DNA from: Opisthorchis felineus
Taxonomy: Eukaryota; Platyhelminthes; Trematoda; Opisthorchiida; Opisthorchiidae
Length of the DNA stretch: 64,000 bases
Direction: 5' to 3'
Assembly (NCBI GenBank): GCA_004794785.1
Contig: SJOL01007418.1
Span: 1,282,366-1,346,365 of the forward strand
Position numbers and translations under genes: made by a program. Each line of letters opens with the position of its first letter. Positions within the stretch are counted from its first letter, which is position 1. The notes beneath the pieces were generated by a model, which saw only the letters and a list, made by a program, of their open reading frames with translations, ran no database searches and was not told the DNA's origin. Below are positions 46,436 through 57,952 of the stretch, piece after piece.

Positions 46436-46638
46436 ACATAGTATGGGGCGAGATGGCCCAGTGGTTGGAGCGCGAATTTACTGACCGGAAGGTCCGTGGT
46501 TCAAACCCGACCTCTGCATCTCGACTTCCCCTGTTTAGGCCTGGGAAACCTGGCAGTATCCCAGCCCTCGTGCTTCCTTCGGATGGCATAGCAGCTAGGC
46601 ACAGAAAGGGCGTTACAGCTGGACGAAATACATAGTAT
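46436..46638 (+). mobile_element. tRNA-derived SINE, family 1, copy 2, with 9-bp target-site duplication
   Basis: The insert at 46445-46629 starts ggggcgagatggcccagtgg with box B gtggttcaaacccga, and is about 80% identical to the copy at 15964. Flanked by acatagtat (46436-46444 and 46630-46638). It is open in one frame for 60 codons (LEREFTDRKVRGSNPTSASR). I recall this peptide from fluke gene predictions; it is SINE translation, not a protein. Confidence 0.85.
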
Positions 46639-47288
46639 TGGACACTGGTTTTGTACGATTTCTGTTCTTCAGGCCATAACTGTATTGTTAATGTAATTGA
46701 CAGTTTTTCAGACGATACTTTGCTGCCACAAGTAGTCTGATCCCTTATTCCTTACAATTCTTGGTCTGAGAATTTTCCGCAAAGCTTGCTGTCCAGCTGG
46801 GCTTATGCGTCCTCGCACACGCTTGCTTCTTCAGGGCACTGTGTTCCAGTCCTCTTTTTCGTGGTGTGTTACATAGTGTATTGAATGTCATGTGCAAGCA
46901 AATTTTTAGAACCTTCGAAATGAAGTGATTACTCACAGGATTAAATCAGCTCACTGATAGACATTTCTGACCCTTCGGCTCTCAAAAAACCAGTTACCTG
47001 CAATGTTGCAATACTACACTTCGCTCAGTTAAGGCAAGTTAAAAGGCTGTTGCAATGACACAGAATTGAAGTTCATGGCTCAAATAGGTCTATGTTAGAA
47101 AGTTGCCAGGAAAAAACCTGTAGTGGGCTGCAGATTGTCTTGCAGCGTCTTGGCGGTGGCTGATCAAACTCCGGTTGCGACAGCTTCCGTTAAGTTCTTC
47201 ACAAAACTAAGCAAACCAACCATGTTCTATGTTACTTATGATTGTTCCGACATCAAAACGTAATGTGCGGTGAGACGTACAAAGCTAC
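46639..47288. other. No feature seen
   Basis: About 650 bp; one 63-codon minus frame, unsupported. Confidence 0.4.
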
Positions 47289-47436
47289 CTGCAGGCTGGA
47301 AAATCATGCGACCCCTCCGTTGCCGAAAAAATGAGTGGATATGGTTAGTTAACTTATCGCAAATGTGTTCAATCAGGTTTTCACAGGGAGAGTAGTTGAC
47401 TGCTGACTGACCGGAGACAGGGACTATGCGTCTACA
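47289..47436 (-). CDS. Isolated exon candidate
   Basis: 148-nt open exon on minus, acceptor aatgttttaccag, donor CAG/GTAGCT. Reads CRRIVPVSGQSAVNYSPCEN, then a basic part (FFRQRRGRM). Product not recognised. Confidence 0.22.
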
Positions 47437-47547
47437 CTGGTAAAACATTCATCCTTGCTTGACTGGGTTCATTACTCGTAAGTTTGCTAAAAAATTCAAC
47501 AACCCACGACCGGTTTCGTTGTCCTTGTGACTCACTACGCTACCGTG

Positions 47548-47690
47548 TGAGTAGTGTGTTATGTCAAGAAAATATGCTGCGGTGTCCCGAATATCTTACT
47601 AACTAAAGCATGAGGCAGCCGTCAGGCGGAACATTCGGTTGAAGAATCTCATAAACGGGCGATTCAGCTTAGATTTAGGTGAGCCTTGAT
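47548..47690 (+). repeat. Hammerhead-bearing repeat, 3' part only
   Basis: gagtagtgtgttatgtcaagaaaatatgctgcgg and aagaatctcataaacgggcgattcagct match the downstream half of the family (compare 23500-23600). The core half is missing. Confidence 0.4.
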
Positions 47691-47759
47691 TTAACACAAA
47701 CTTAATCCGCTAAGGTGGGTAGTTCACCATCCGTGCTGTTCCAACGATCATCTCAACAG

Positions 47760-48052
47760 CTAAAAGATCCCGTTCTATCTGGCTCTGGCTACTTCAGTGT
47801 ACTTACCGATGACTGCTTCAGTGCTGCTCACTTCCAGTCCATTGATTATGTCAACGTCTTGGACAACAGTGACAGAGCGCTTCTCCAAAAGCTCATGCAT
47901 GAAGATGTCAAGCCTTATCCAACCCATTTTCTTAAGGATATTTGACCAACAGCACTCAGCTTTCAATGTTTGGCGGCCGAAAATCTCCTCCAAATTCACA
48001 CAAGTCTTCCTGATGGTGCTTCCTCTGCCTTTTTTCTCCATCCTTCTCCATT
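47760..48052 (+). CDS. Exon candidate with an in-frame TGA, product not recognised
   Basis: Acceptor catctcaacag and perfect donor GTAAGTA bound 293 nt. One frame reads SGSGYFSVLTDDCFSAAHFQ, then LMHEDVKPYPTHFLKDI, TGA (47943-47945), then CLAAENLLQIHTSLPDG. Composition is protein-like on both sides of the stop. An alternative is a shorter exon starting after gaccaacag at 47956. Either a mutated exon or two exons with an unseen short intron. The opposite strand is open too (47775-48158), which lowers confidence. Confidence 0.27.
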
Positions 48053-48538
48053 GTAAGTATTCTGGCTGCGAATATTTTGCTGCTGGAATGCATGTAACTT
48101 TAAAGAGTAGATCGAATAATTGGGTACGATAGCCATATAAGCGTTCTATCTTTTTCATGTCCCTTAGCGTAACAATATCACTTTTATTTCTTGGCTACGG
48201 GTATACCGAGATAAATTTCCAACCAACTTGGGTTAAAAATGACTAGGTATTGCTCTACTCAGTGTTTTTAGCTGGTTTGTCCAACTCCACGTTCCCATGA
48301 AAATTGCTAGATTTTAACCCTCTCTAAAATTTCTGTTGTCAGGTATTCAGCGCAAATATACCTACGTTCCCGGTTTACCGTAATTTCGAACATACTGAAA
48401 ATGAGTGTCATTTTACAATTAGATATGTTTAAAAACACGTTTTCAGATGCAAGGCAATTCCTAGGGTAGGCTGAATTAACCCGGCACGTAGTGAAATGCT
48501 TGGATCCTACTTGGACGCATAAATTCTGTCTTGTCTAG

Positions 48539-48750
48539 AGCTGCCTGGATTTGGAGTTTTCACAAGAGGTGGGTACTGTCCAGAAGGTCAAAACAGAGTT
48601 CATACGTTAACTGTGCTGAATGTATTGTGTGGACTCAAAGTAATCGCTTCAACCTCAATGCTGCATATCTACTCAAACCATCAACAGGGGGAATCACAGT
48701 TGACACAACAAGTGAACCCTCATCTGAGAGGCCGTCACTTGAGGAATCAG
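48539..48750 (+). CDS. Exon candidate, two open frames
   Basis: Bounded by ttctgtcttgtctag and CAG/GTAATA. Two frames are open: one gives LPGFGVFTRGGYCPEGQNR, the other NCAECIVWTQSNRFNL with an acidic Ser-rich end (TSEPSSERPSLEES). Only the second has a phase compatible with the exon at 49418. Product unknown. Confidence 0.27.
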
Positions 48751-49417
48751 GTAATATGTGATCACATGACGTAAACTCCGTGATCCACATTCAGAACACC
48801 TTTGTTTTAATAGCCCTTCTCCTGTACTAGCACAGTTAATCTCGTGAGTCCACATCAGCGGGAGGGAGCACCGGATTTTTGTTTCTCTCTTATTAGACCA
48901 CATCAACAGTGCTTAACTTTGGCCGTGCCGAGGTTTAAACTCCGGACATGAGAAATACAAGGCAAAGTTGTCAACATTACACTAATAGGACACGCTGGAC
49001 GCACCCGATAATTACCCGTGTTTGATAACTAGTGTTGTTTCATACCAGTGAAATTAAGTTGACCCATTCTTGACTGGACGGTTCTCAAATATTTCTAGCG
49101 CTGGGAATGCAAATCACTTGCTTTGAGGGAGATCTTCGTGGACTGAAAACCACCAAATACACACAGCAAGCTCTATGGCGAATTTTCGGTCCAGTGAAGC
49201 TGACTAACCAGCGGATGATTATCTATTATTCTGAGTTACCTGCTTGATGACCTCTGTTTACATTGGGAAGTGTTTGGTTCATTTGGCCCTGTGGCGAGAT
49301 TGTATGAATTCTAACTGAACGAATGCCTCAAGCATTGTAAGGTTTGAGCAGCTGTGTGGCTTTAAACGTATCGATCATTCCACTGATTGCGGTGCGCCAA
49401 GCACGTTTCATAGGCAG

Positions 49418-49748
49418 GTCTGAATCCCAACTCCGAAATCAGATGCGCAGTTTCAGTTGGTATGACGAATGGATTTGGACCAGCACGAAATGCTCTCGTG
49501 GTAGCACTAAGTGCACATTCTCAAAAACATTGCGCTCGAAGACAACAAGCCAGTGGTTTGCTTGGCGATCTAGGTGTGATGAGGCTGCATCACCATTTTT
49601 CGGTGAACCACGACTCGGAGGCGCACGCAAGTATGAGCTATCATGATGTGATTTCTCGTGACCAATCACGCAAACCATCCATGTGCATCGGACTGTCACA
49701 TCATCCACTGAGACCAAGCGTTACAAACCGAAGCACACAATGGTGACC
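49418..49748 (+). CDS. Exon candidate, His/Ser-rich, not recognised
   Basis: After acceptor cgtttcataggcag the phase fits the exon ending at 48750 (G + GT). Open for about 109 codons: GLNPNSEIRCAVSVGMTNG, then ARRQQASGLLGDLGVMRLHH, ending TNRSTQW before TGA. The compositional bias (His, Ser, Gln) suggests a disordered region. No donor whose phase suits the exon at 49806, so they may not be joined directly. A competing frame is open for 75 codons. Confidence 0.27.
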
Positions 49749-49805
49749 TGCTCAGCTGAATTTATAATGATAGGTGTTGTACAAAACGGACTTTCTATCT
49801 GACAG

Positions 49806-50035
49806 CTGCAATGTGCACGTTGGTGTGAAAATAAGGATTATCGACAAGTAGACACATTTCGCTCGATGTATCGAACGCACTGGAGTTCCGCGGCTTCTCC
49901 CAGCATACATTCACAGGATTTTGAGTGGAATCATGTTGGAACGGGTGCCCAGAATGCTCCTCCGCAGCGTGCCTTCGCCGTAAAACCAACTAATCAAGAG
50001 ATGGCATCGAAGACTGATGGCTACTCTTACAATGG
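49806..50035 (+). CDS. Exon candidate with strong donor
   Basis: Acceptor ggactttctatctgacag and donor AATGG/GTAAGTCT. Open for 76 codons, LQCARWCENKDYRQVDTFRS, then FEWNHVGTGAQNAPPQR, then TDGYSYNG. Low-complexity, probably disordered. Product unknown. Confidence 0.3.
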
Positions 50036-51182
50036 GTAAGTCTCTGAGGCAGATACACGTGTAGATTACCGTAGGGAACATCTAGGCCTCAAAAAGTGGT
50101 TGATAGATAGCTGCTAGATAGACCACCAGTTGCGACATTCTCAGGTATGAAACTATGAGCCACACCAAGATATCTGTTTTTCCGCTTCGAATTTCAGACC
50201 ACGTAATAAGTGTAAATGATTAGAGAAACGTCCTAGCGAGTGACACAGTTCGTGGAAAACTCCCCTTATCAAAAACGGGTTAGGGAATTCACGAACCGGA
50301 GATAAGTTATTGAGCACTTTCATAAATGGGTAACCTGAAGAGATATTTCGCCGAGGAGAGATCTTTGTTCTGAAGAGCCTACGACAGCGTTATCTGTAAT
50401 CCATGATCTGTTGTGCAATCAGTCCTCTCAGAGACCCGATACTCGTTTTGGACATTGCGACATAGGCTAAACTGTGACAAGCCAGGGGGCAAGAACTATA
50501 CGTTTCTTATTAGTGTTCTAGTTACAAACGTGATAGGACTGGATTTACTCAGTTTCTGAGCCAAAACTTTTGATTGTTCAGTTTGTGGATAAGCCAGTTT
50601 CGTATTTTTCTAAACCTCAAATTTCCGGTTGAAACGAAACTTTTTTGTGTTCCTTGATTTTCCCATTTGTGAACAAATGACTCATAAGAAACACTGTGTT
50701 TTGAGTGTCTTCCATATTCTTTTACCCATAAGTCATCTGATTGGTAGCCGAGCGGACACAGTGCCCCGACCGACTCCGGACACATCATAGAGGTAGTCTG
50801 ATTGTAGAGGAAGGAATAACATATATCTCCTGGAACTGTGCGCAACTGCATGATCTTGTTAAGGGAGAGAATTTGTAGGGCGGATTATTAGATGAGATGT
50901 TGTTTGTTCGTTATGCACGCTCAATCGTACTGGATAAGACCTTTGTGAGACGAAGTGGAATCATCCTCTCTTTTTGTGGCTCTGATTGGAGTTATTCGCC
51001 ATTTTTAAAATGAACCCAGTAGCAATCTCTTCAGAAGGGGGGAAGCTTTACAGGTCACGTGAGCCTTTCTTTCAAGAGATAGTCACACGAGATGGCACTC
51101 AGCACGTGAACACGTCATATGATTGAGGAGTGAGTGTTACTGTATCTTAAGTGCGAGCCAGTAAGGATCACTGCGGATCAGT
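50036..51182. other. No supported gene
   Basis: About 1.1 kb. A possible tRNA-like scrap (ggtagccgagcgg at about 50741) has no box B. A 100-codon minus frame at 50549-50851 is unsupported. Confidence 0.4.
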
Positions 51183-51330
51183 CACTAGTGGCTGAATGGT
51201 ATGATGTTAAACCACCGACCAGGAGCTCACGGGTTTGAGTCTTCCTGTGGACGAGTGAGATGCACATTGATGATTATTTCCAGTAAGAATTAAATGGCAT
51301 ACACTGTCTTTACATGAAGGATGAAGGTCT
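51183..51330 (+). mobile_element. tRNA-like SINE, family 2, copy c
   Basis: agtggctgaatggtatgatg (box A-like), gggtttgagtcttcc (box B-like, diverged), then the body gatgcacattgatgattatttccagtaag shared with copy a. Confidence 0.5.
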
Positions 51331-51484
51331 GACTAAAACTTTCATGGCTATTTATACAAAAAGTAGTTTTCAGGAAGACATGCTGAGTTATTTGCTTCAA
51401 GCAAATGTTTTTTTTGCTGTTGGGTTGCCTAAACCTTCAATATTATTCTGTTCAAGACGACGCGGCTAACGAAAATCACCCTAG

Positions 51485-51788
51485 TTGAGTGGAGTTGGTT
51501 GCTCGTGTAATGTCAAGAATAGTTCGAGTTCGTCATTAACCCTTCTAATATTGGGGAAGACTTCCATCATCCAAGTACCCTCTTCATCAGTGGACAGTTC
51601 TGCCTCCAAACTTATAATTTGTCTTCATGAAATGCCTATAAGTGAGGGTCAAAACTTTCCACAGATTGGAGGTTTGAGAGTTTTACATCTCAGCATAAAA
51701 GACATGAGGTGCGCCTACGTATCCCGTAATGAACTGTATCAAAACCACTCTCTGATATTTCCGTTAAGTTGGGTGACTATTGCTCAAT
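51485..51788 (+). CDS. Exon candidate, not recognised
   Basis: Acceptor aatcaccctag, donor CAAT/GTGAGTTG. Open for 101 codons: LSGVGCSCNVKNSSSSSLTL, then LPSSS-like Ser-rich part, then GGLRVLHLSIKDMRCAYVSR, then IFPLSWVTIAQ. A hydrophobic run follows only beyond the donor. Product unknown. Confidence 0.3.
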
Positions 51789-52239
51789 GTGAGTTGCTTT
51801 TCTACTTCTGTGTTTTTGTCGTTTTTCCGTTTGTGTACCTTGGAATTTAACCAGATTCTGTCGGAGTTATCTTTAACTAGCCTGGGTAGGCAGGCTAGTT
51901 TTAAACGCGGAATGAAATTTCAACAGATACTGATTGTTCCTCACTAAATGACCCTTGCAGGGAGGTGCCCGGGATTGCTGCGACGAATGGTCGATAAGTT
52001 GAAAATAGTGAGTTCCGATATTTCTAATCTGCCTACGCTGGTCCTACATGGATAAGACCGAAAGTTTTTAGACGAATTACTTATACACCAACTTCAGTCA
52101 AGTTTTCGTTCCAATGGAGACTCGTAGAGAAGCCGCCAATTGAGGAAGCACTCAACACACGACTACGTGATGTGAATCCTGTGAATGAAGCACGAGTGGC
52201 GCTATATACTGTCTAATTGGGAGTATATGACACCGGTGA
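51789..52239. other. No feature seen
   Basis: 450 bp. A short inverted repeat (aactagcct gggtag aggctagtt-like) lies at about 51876-51901. Confidence 0.4.
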
Positions 52240-52425
52240 TCAGCCACTCTTGACTGAGTGTTCATTGTTCAAACTACTGACTGGGAGGTTGCATGTTCGA
52301 GACCCCCAGGATGGTCGAGCGATTCGTATCGTCGATGGTTCGCATGGTGACGGAAGGGTTGTACAGTGCTTCTCGGCTTGACAGCATAAACTGCTTCTAA
52401 TTAAAGGACCTAATCTGACATGGAA
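52240..52425 (+). mobile_element. tRNA-like SINE, family 2, copy d (diverged)
   Basis: tgcatgttcgagacccccag (box B-like) with the family's gacggaagggttgtacagtgcttc downstream. Box A region (actcttgactgagtgttc) is poor. Confidence 0.45.
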
Positions 52426-52458
52426 AGTCAACGAAGTGCCATTTAAGCTTTTAGCTTA

Positions 52459-52712
52459 TTAACCCTTTCCGGTTGGCATGTGAAAATCATCAACAAGCTC
52501 CAGAATGATTTCAGGAGAGACGGTAATAGGGCAGACCACTCTTCCAATTAAATACTGGACCAAAGAGCTCAAGTGTTGATTATCTGAAAAGAAGCCAGTG
52601 CTCGACCACTTATGTACGAGAGCGTGCGCCAATAATTTGAAAATTTGATTTTGAGAGTTGGGTTGATGACACTTGACAGTTATTTGAATAGGGATGGTTC
52701 GGTCATGTACTC
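52459..52712 (-). CDS. Possible last exon on minus, not recognised
   Basis: Strong acceptor (gttgtatcattcccttcag) followed by 84 codons to TAA: VHDRTIPIQITVKCHQPNS, then IFKLLAHALVHKWSS, then ITVSPEIILELVDDFHMPTG. Mixed, protein-like composition. No upstream exon with a matching phase found; the frame between 52780 and 52915 (-) looks coding but its phase does not fit. Confidence 0.3.
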
Positions 52713-53358
52713 CTGAAGGGAATGATACAACGCAAGATGGTGACAAACTAATTCCAACACCACTAAAGATTCCACGTTTCCGCCGTTTTCCCTGGATAGC
52801 TAAACAATCTCTATTTTATTTCTACAGAAGTTTGAGGCTCCTCAGTTTTCTCCATCGGCTTCATCCTTCCAAAATTCTGGTAGTCAATGACCGAAACCGA
52901 AATACACTGCGTTAATGTGATTTTTCTGGTGGCAGTATCATAGCCAACCATTTAGGTTTCTCCGTTCTAGTAACACGAGGTTTAAAACTACAACACACAA
53001 GTATTGGTCGTGGTTGTGAAGTTTAAACGCAATGCGCTGAACAACCTAGGAACATCCGGACAGTGGTGTTGAATTCCAGTGAATAGAACGAGTCTGTGTT
53101 TGCTTGATGATTTGACTCGATTGCATTACCCTCACCAGCTCAGGAAAGCGTTTCCTATACCGGTTGTTTTGCAATGCCTTGGTTGCTCCTCTGACTTGAA
53201 GTTGCCTTAAATTGGGCAACACAGAACCTAGAAACACCATGAAGAAATTGTGTTGATGCATGTCGCCGGTCATGCCGCATCACTAACCGAAGGTGCTCAT
53301 GGGCTCAGGCAGCCACTGGCGTTTTTCTCAAGCAACAATCCACTTTTTTTCGCCTCAG

Positions 53359-53474
53359 TTTATTTGCCATCTGGATTTTAAATCCCGTCTTCATCTTATG
53401 CGGCATGCTACGTACTGTGGCAGTTGAGAAACTGAGCTTGGTCTTCCCAATGGACCGGCACTATGTGGATTATG
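53359..53474 (+). CDS. Second-to-last exon of a putative membrane protein
   Basis: Acceptor tttttttcgcctcag and donor TATG/GTGAGC bound 116 nt. 38 codons: LFAIWILNPVFILCGML, a probable membrane segment, then RTVAVEKLSLVFPMDRHYVDY. Phase one at the donor, matching the acceptor at 53546. Gene upstream not resolved; the preceding exon must end in phase two. Confidence 0.42.
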
Positions 53475-53545
53475 GTGAGCCTTACCACTTCCCCGGAATG
53501 GGCGTTCTATGAAGTAAATTTGTAACTAAATTAAAAATTTCTCAG

Positions 53546-53703
53546 ATAGTGATTATGTCGAAAAATTGGTGGCTCGCGTCCCTTTGTTGGTTGTCTATCA
53601 AGTGCCCATTGATTGGTTCGCCAAGTTTGACAGTTGGCTTGCGATTGAGAAAATATCATCTGCTTGGCGGACAGACCGACAGCCACCCTGTTCACACTAT
53701 TGA
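53546..53703 (+). CDS. Last exon of the same putative membrane protein
   Basis: Acceptor aaaaatttctcag, 71-bp intron before it, phase fits the donor at 53474. Reads DSDYVEKLVARVPLLVVYQV, then WFAKFDSWLAIEKISSAW, ending CSHY and TGA (53701-53703). Mixed hydrophobic and acidic composition. I do not recognise the protein; both exons together give about 90 residues of C-terminus. Confidence 0.42.
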
Positions 53704-55741
53704 TGGATCAGAAACTCGATCAAACCGAATAAGTCAGAACTTTTACGGAGATACCAAGAATAATCACCGAACGAATCAAAACATACTAATAATGTTTACT
53801 AGTGCGCTCCTGATAAAACAAGCGGACTTCCGAATGTAGACGACTTCTTAAGCATGGTCTAGTATGTGGCAAGCACACTGAAAGTATAGGAATGCACATC
53901 AGTTTAGGCGTATGGTCGGAATATGTGACCACGATTGCTTGACTTCAATAATCCGTTACACCTATATGAGCACAGAATACCTTTCAAACGATTAGATGTC
54001 AGCTGCGTCTTGTTTACATACGGCTATATTTTGTCCTTGTATGTAACTTCCAGAGGCTGGCTGATCAGAAAAGCTACTGTGGAGTCCAGCTGCAGCGCGC
54101 CTTCAATCGATGGTGTCTACGTGATCAAATTTTGTGTGCGCACGCACCCACATGTAGACATGATAGGATCACAACTGTATGCTACCAGTTAGTCGTTCAT
54201 CAAAGTCAGCTTGATCGATAGAAAGCGAGTGGGGTCCAATCGATCAGACTGTTTATTCAGAAAACTATTGGTGAAATGTCAGTTTTTGCTAGTTTTGCTG
54301 GTGAAAACCCAGCATTCTGAATGAGTGGAATGTTGGTAAACCCACCCAACTTTTGTCGACGACCTCAGGGTATCTTGAACAAAACTTAATCAAAGTTCAG
54401 GATAAAATTGGTCAACGGGTTGATACTTGGTTTCACATTCTTCAGTGTCCCGGTCAAAACACCAACTACGGTAATGTGTCATCTACCCAGGTGTAAAAAA
54501 GGCTGGTGAATGCATTTACAACCGGGAGAAAGACGGGTTTTCTGTTGCTGGGGTACACGCTCTAACAAGCTTTGCAACAAGCCGTCGATAGTACGTACTC
54601 CAGCTTTATCCCATGCCTACAATAGAGGTGGTTGACTTTGTGGAACACATATGCTCCAGAATAGACTCTATTCAGTAGACAGGTCCCCCAATGCAGATTT
54701 GGATAGAGGGCTAGTGCCTTGTGAACCAAAAGCCACGATTTTATGGGATGTGCATTGGGGCAATGTGATACCAAGCTATTATTACGGGTATTATTGGTGA
54801 CCGAAACCTGACGTTATACTGATGCATGATGCACTCACCTGTTAAACGATCAGCTCCCTGAGTTTCTGTCTGATCAAGTGGTTGCCTAAGCAAGTTAAGC
54901 ATCATCGCTCTGTTGTATGCCGGATAGTGTCTGTGAATTACCAGAAACGTCCTGCAGGTAGCATTTCAGAACGTATAGACCATTTATATTAAATACCATT
55001 CTATGTCCGTCCTCACGGCACCAGGTATTCTACAGTACCCCTCAACAAGACACGCTTCTGGAGATGTTAACTGTCATCTCGACAAGATGTGCATCCCCGT
55101 AAGAGGGAGGAGAATTGTGAAACAGTTCCTATGTCTTCCGCATGACAACTAGTTCAGTGTACTTGGAAATCTCCAGTGCCAAACCGATTGGTGTGGTGGA
55201 GTCAGTTATCCGAACCGCAGCACGTGATCAAACAGCTGTAAATTTATGGAATTTGGAAACATTGATGCAAAAGCACGATGCTCCTGCTGACTTGTCGTTT
55301 TGGGCTTGTCCACTTGGCCCGGGACAGGATGGCTGGACTCAAATGAGACCTAAAAACGGGAGTAACTGCGTGACGAAAATATGTTCTAATTCTTCAAAAA
55401 ATCACCACCGGTAGCCAGATAAGCGATGAGCTGTCGTGTGCTGCTCTATCTCATTGTCCAGCTTCTGTAACCTTCGTGATAAATCAAACGTAGTCACATA
55501 CACGATAACCTGTGACGTAAGTGCACGAAGTAGGAAAAATTGAAAATTGTGTATTCAGCTAAATGGCAAAGCGCAATGTGGCTGTGATGTTTTATCCTGG
55601 AGGATAATTCCATCCATCCCGGATCCACAGTGTTGGCCATGGGATTAGACGGTTAAAAGGCTTTAAATGGGTTCAAAACACTCACTTTTTGATGTAATCC
55701 CCCCGTAATTTTACTTTCTTAAAAAACCTCCATCCCAGCAG
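53704..55741. other. Possible exons but none supported on both sides
   Basis: Frames at 53935-54192 (+), 54562-54774 (-) and 55142-55414 (+). The last reads VYLEISSAKPIGVVESVIR and follows a possible acceptor (catgacaactag), with a possible donor GTAACT at about 55363. Composition is plausible, evidence thin. Confidence 0.3.
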
Positions 55742-55939
55742 CACCCAGACGAAATGAACAGTTTTGACGAGCTCCCATTTTCCAAACCTAGTAATTTCAC
55801 ATTCCTTGTGATAAGAAAGTTCGACCCGAAATTTTATCACGCAACACAACCAAAGGTCAGACCAGTGCTTTTTGATCTGACAAGGCCATCTGACTCTAGT
55901 GATACGGATCTAGCCAATCAACAGAGCTTCTCACTGGAG
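55742..55939 (+). CDS. Exon candidate, product not recognised
   Basis: Acceptor after a pyrimidine-rich stretch (ccatcccagcag), donor CTGGAG/GTGACC, exactly 66 codons, phase zero at both ends. Reads HPDEMNSFDELPFSKPSNF, then FLVIRKFDPKFYH, then PVLFDLTRPSDSSD. Balanced composition and charge pattern argue for real coding sequence. Confidence 0.38.
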
Positions 55940-57149
55940 GTGACCTCAGGCTTATATTATCAGCTATTTTAGCAAATACTGCTGAAGAAAAAGGTCTGCG
56001 AGTTCGAACAAACAAAGGCTGACTGACCCACTGTGTCTCAGAACAAATCAACTAGTATAGGCCAATCTTGACAGAGCATATTTGGATGTCAAATGAACTC
56101 TGTAAACAGTGACGAACAATGCTGTTTTTAGGCTAACTGCTCAGCACTAATAAAATGACAGATCCCCTGAGTTGTACGAGGTTTTTTATTGATCCCGGAG
56201 AACAAAGTAAACCAAAGAAGCACTTTGGAGAAGACATAAATTTGATTCCACTTTTTGTAATATAAATTCCCAATGTCGACGGTAGTGGAGCCTAAGACAC
56301 TCGGAATCTATACTTCAACACTCAAGGACAAACAAAATGGTCGTTTTACTGGCCGAGTTCCATGCAAGCAAAAAGTAAAGGCGCGGTGTTTGTAAAATTT
56401 TGGTTGTACGCAACATATTTTTCCCCATTTTGTGAAGCAACAGCGTAATGGCTGGTGGTTTATCTAGGGGAGTGCTCATCCTTAGCTAGAAAGTCTTTAC
56501 GCTCAGGATTGCGGTAGAAAGCAGTCGTTAGCTACTCCCAGTCCTATAGAAAAAAACAAAAAGGATATGAAGAATTCATGGACAAAACACTTATTTTCTT
56601 GGATAGAACGGCTCGGGTAAGGTGATGTGTCTTCCGGGAACTACAAAGGAAGATCAAAATGTGGGCTTCAAAACTTAGAATAGAATGCTGAAAACCTCGC
56701 ACCGTTCGACAAGTTTCGTACAGTTTTACCATTGAACTTATTGAATGGACTCGGCTGTTGATGAAATCCATGTGTAGGCTTATAGCGGATAAAAACGAGT
56801 TTTCACGCATCTGTTAGCTTGTGGCTTCGTCCTAGACTAAACCTCTTCAATGTTGGCTGGAGTTTAGGCACTCCTGAATCAGGTATCTATACAAAGAGCG
56901 TATTTTCATGAAGAACTTAGTCCACAATGACTCGCAGCTCACTAATCATCCGGCACAACTATGTAAAAAGACTGTTCCATTTTGATGATATTCCTCGCTT
57001 TTAGGTCGCCATTCATCACAGACTTATCTCAAAGAAGAACAAAAACCTAGCGAAATACACTGATTTGTATACCAACTTGGTTCTGACGGGAGACTGACCT
57101 GCAACAGAGCTGAATCTCTCTCGTTTGTGATGTTTTTAAACAAATGAGT
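55940..57149. other. No supported gene
   Basis: About 1.2 kb. An 88-codon minus frame (56544-56810) has no splice support. Confidence 0.4.
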
Positions 57150-57330
57150 GTACTTCGCTTATTTCGTGCAATTTGGTTTCAAGTAGAACATAAGGTTGAC
57201 GGAAACTCAGGGACTGCGCCTACCTGATGAGCCCCAAGGAGGGCGAAATAGTTTGTTGGCTGGCAAAGGGTTTTCAGCAAAGTTATGAGTAGAGTATTAC
57301 GTCCAACAACAAAACCCCTCCATTTACTGT
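57150..57330 (+). repeat. Hammerhead-bearing repeat, copy with the best stem II
   Basis: Core CTGATGA (57224-57230), then GCCC, loop CAAGGA, GGGC: a perfect four-pair stem II. GAAA follows at 57245-57248. Downstream ATAG..CTGGC stands where the family consensus has ACAG..CTGTC, so stem III and the cleavage base are changed. Upstream gttgacggaaactcagggactgcgcctac and downstream agtagagtattacgtc are family landmarks. Confidence 0.6.
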
Positions 57331-57952
57331 GAGCTTTAGTATCTCTGACCTACGAAATGAAATGGCCGTATCATTTCCCGGCCAAAAACCGAAGCGGACA
57401 TTCAAATAACCACCCCGGCCTCACGTAACCTTCAGCCGAACTTGAAGTGCAAATTTTGGCTAGGTAGACCGACTATTCCTTGCGTCTTGTGTTCACTCTG
57501 ACTTCTGGTTTAACCAAACAAAGACTAGACGGTTGATTGCAATTGTTTTTGTTGGAGAGCAACGTTTATGGTGCAACGTACAAGACTGACACATACAAGC
57601 TCATCATGAGCCTCTGCTTTTGTTTTGATGCTGGGAAATTACGGAAATGTGTAGTCAAAACCTCATTCGCAAAGGAGTGTTCGGTATTGGGACGTACAAC
57701 CACTAGCGTATCGTAAAATGGAAGGCAAAATATTCTCCTTAATTATAATAGAATGTAGACAGCACCAAGTCGTACTCATTGCACTGACAGACTGCAGCAG
57801 TTTCTTTGACACGCAGGTAGGAACACTGATGTACAGTCAAGGACTTGGGAGATGCTCCTCAAAACTTTGTAAAACTAGCCATAAAGGTAGTGGTAAGGGA
57901 TTTGCTCACTCTAAATCAGCTTCTCTAAGCTCAAGTACTTAACTATCCTTAC
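57331..57952. other. No supported gene
   Basis: 620 bp; one 74-codon plus frame at 57718-57942, unsupported. Confidence 0.4.

Noticed and set aside
46158..46589. 143-codon minus-strand frame
   Set aside because: Runs through the antisense strand of the family 1 SINE; not a gene.
47775..48158. 127-codon minus-strand frame
   Set aside because: Opposes the better-bounded plus exon candidate and has no acceptor or donor at its ends; left open but not called.
48905..48985. Possible tRNA gene or tRNA-SINE on minus (ggagtttaaacctc as box B)
   Set aside because: Box A region and stems do not fit a tRNA, and no body shared with the two SINE families.
50735..50800. tRNA-like start ggtagccgagcgg
   Set aside because: No box B at the right distance and no cloverleaf.
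52690..52745. Translation WFGHVLLKGM resembling the LINE motif RWLGHVLRM
   Set aside because: Only one short block matches and the surrounding frame is broken; the minus strand gives a better exon.
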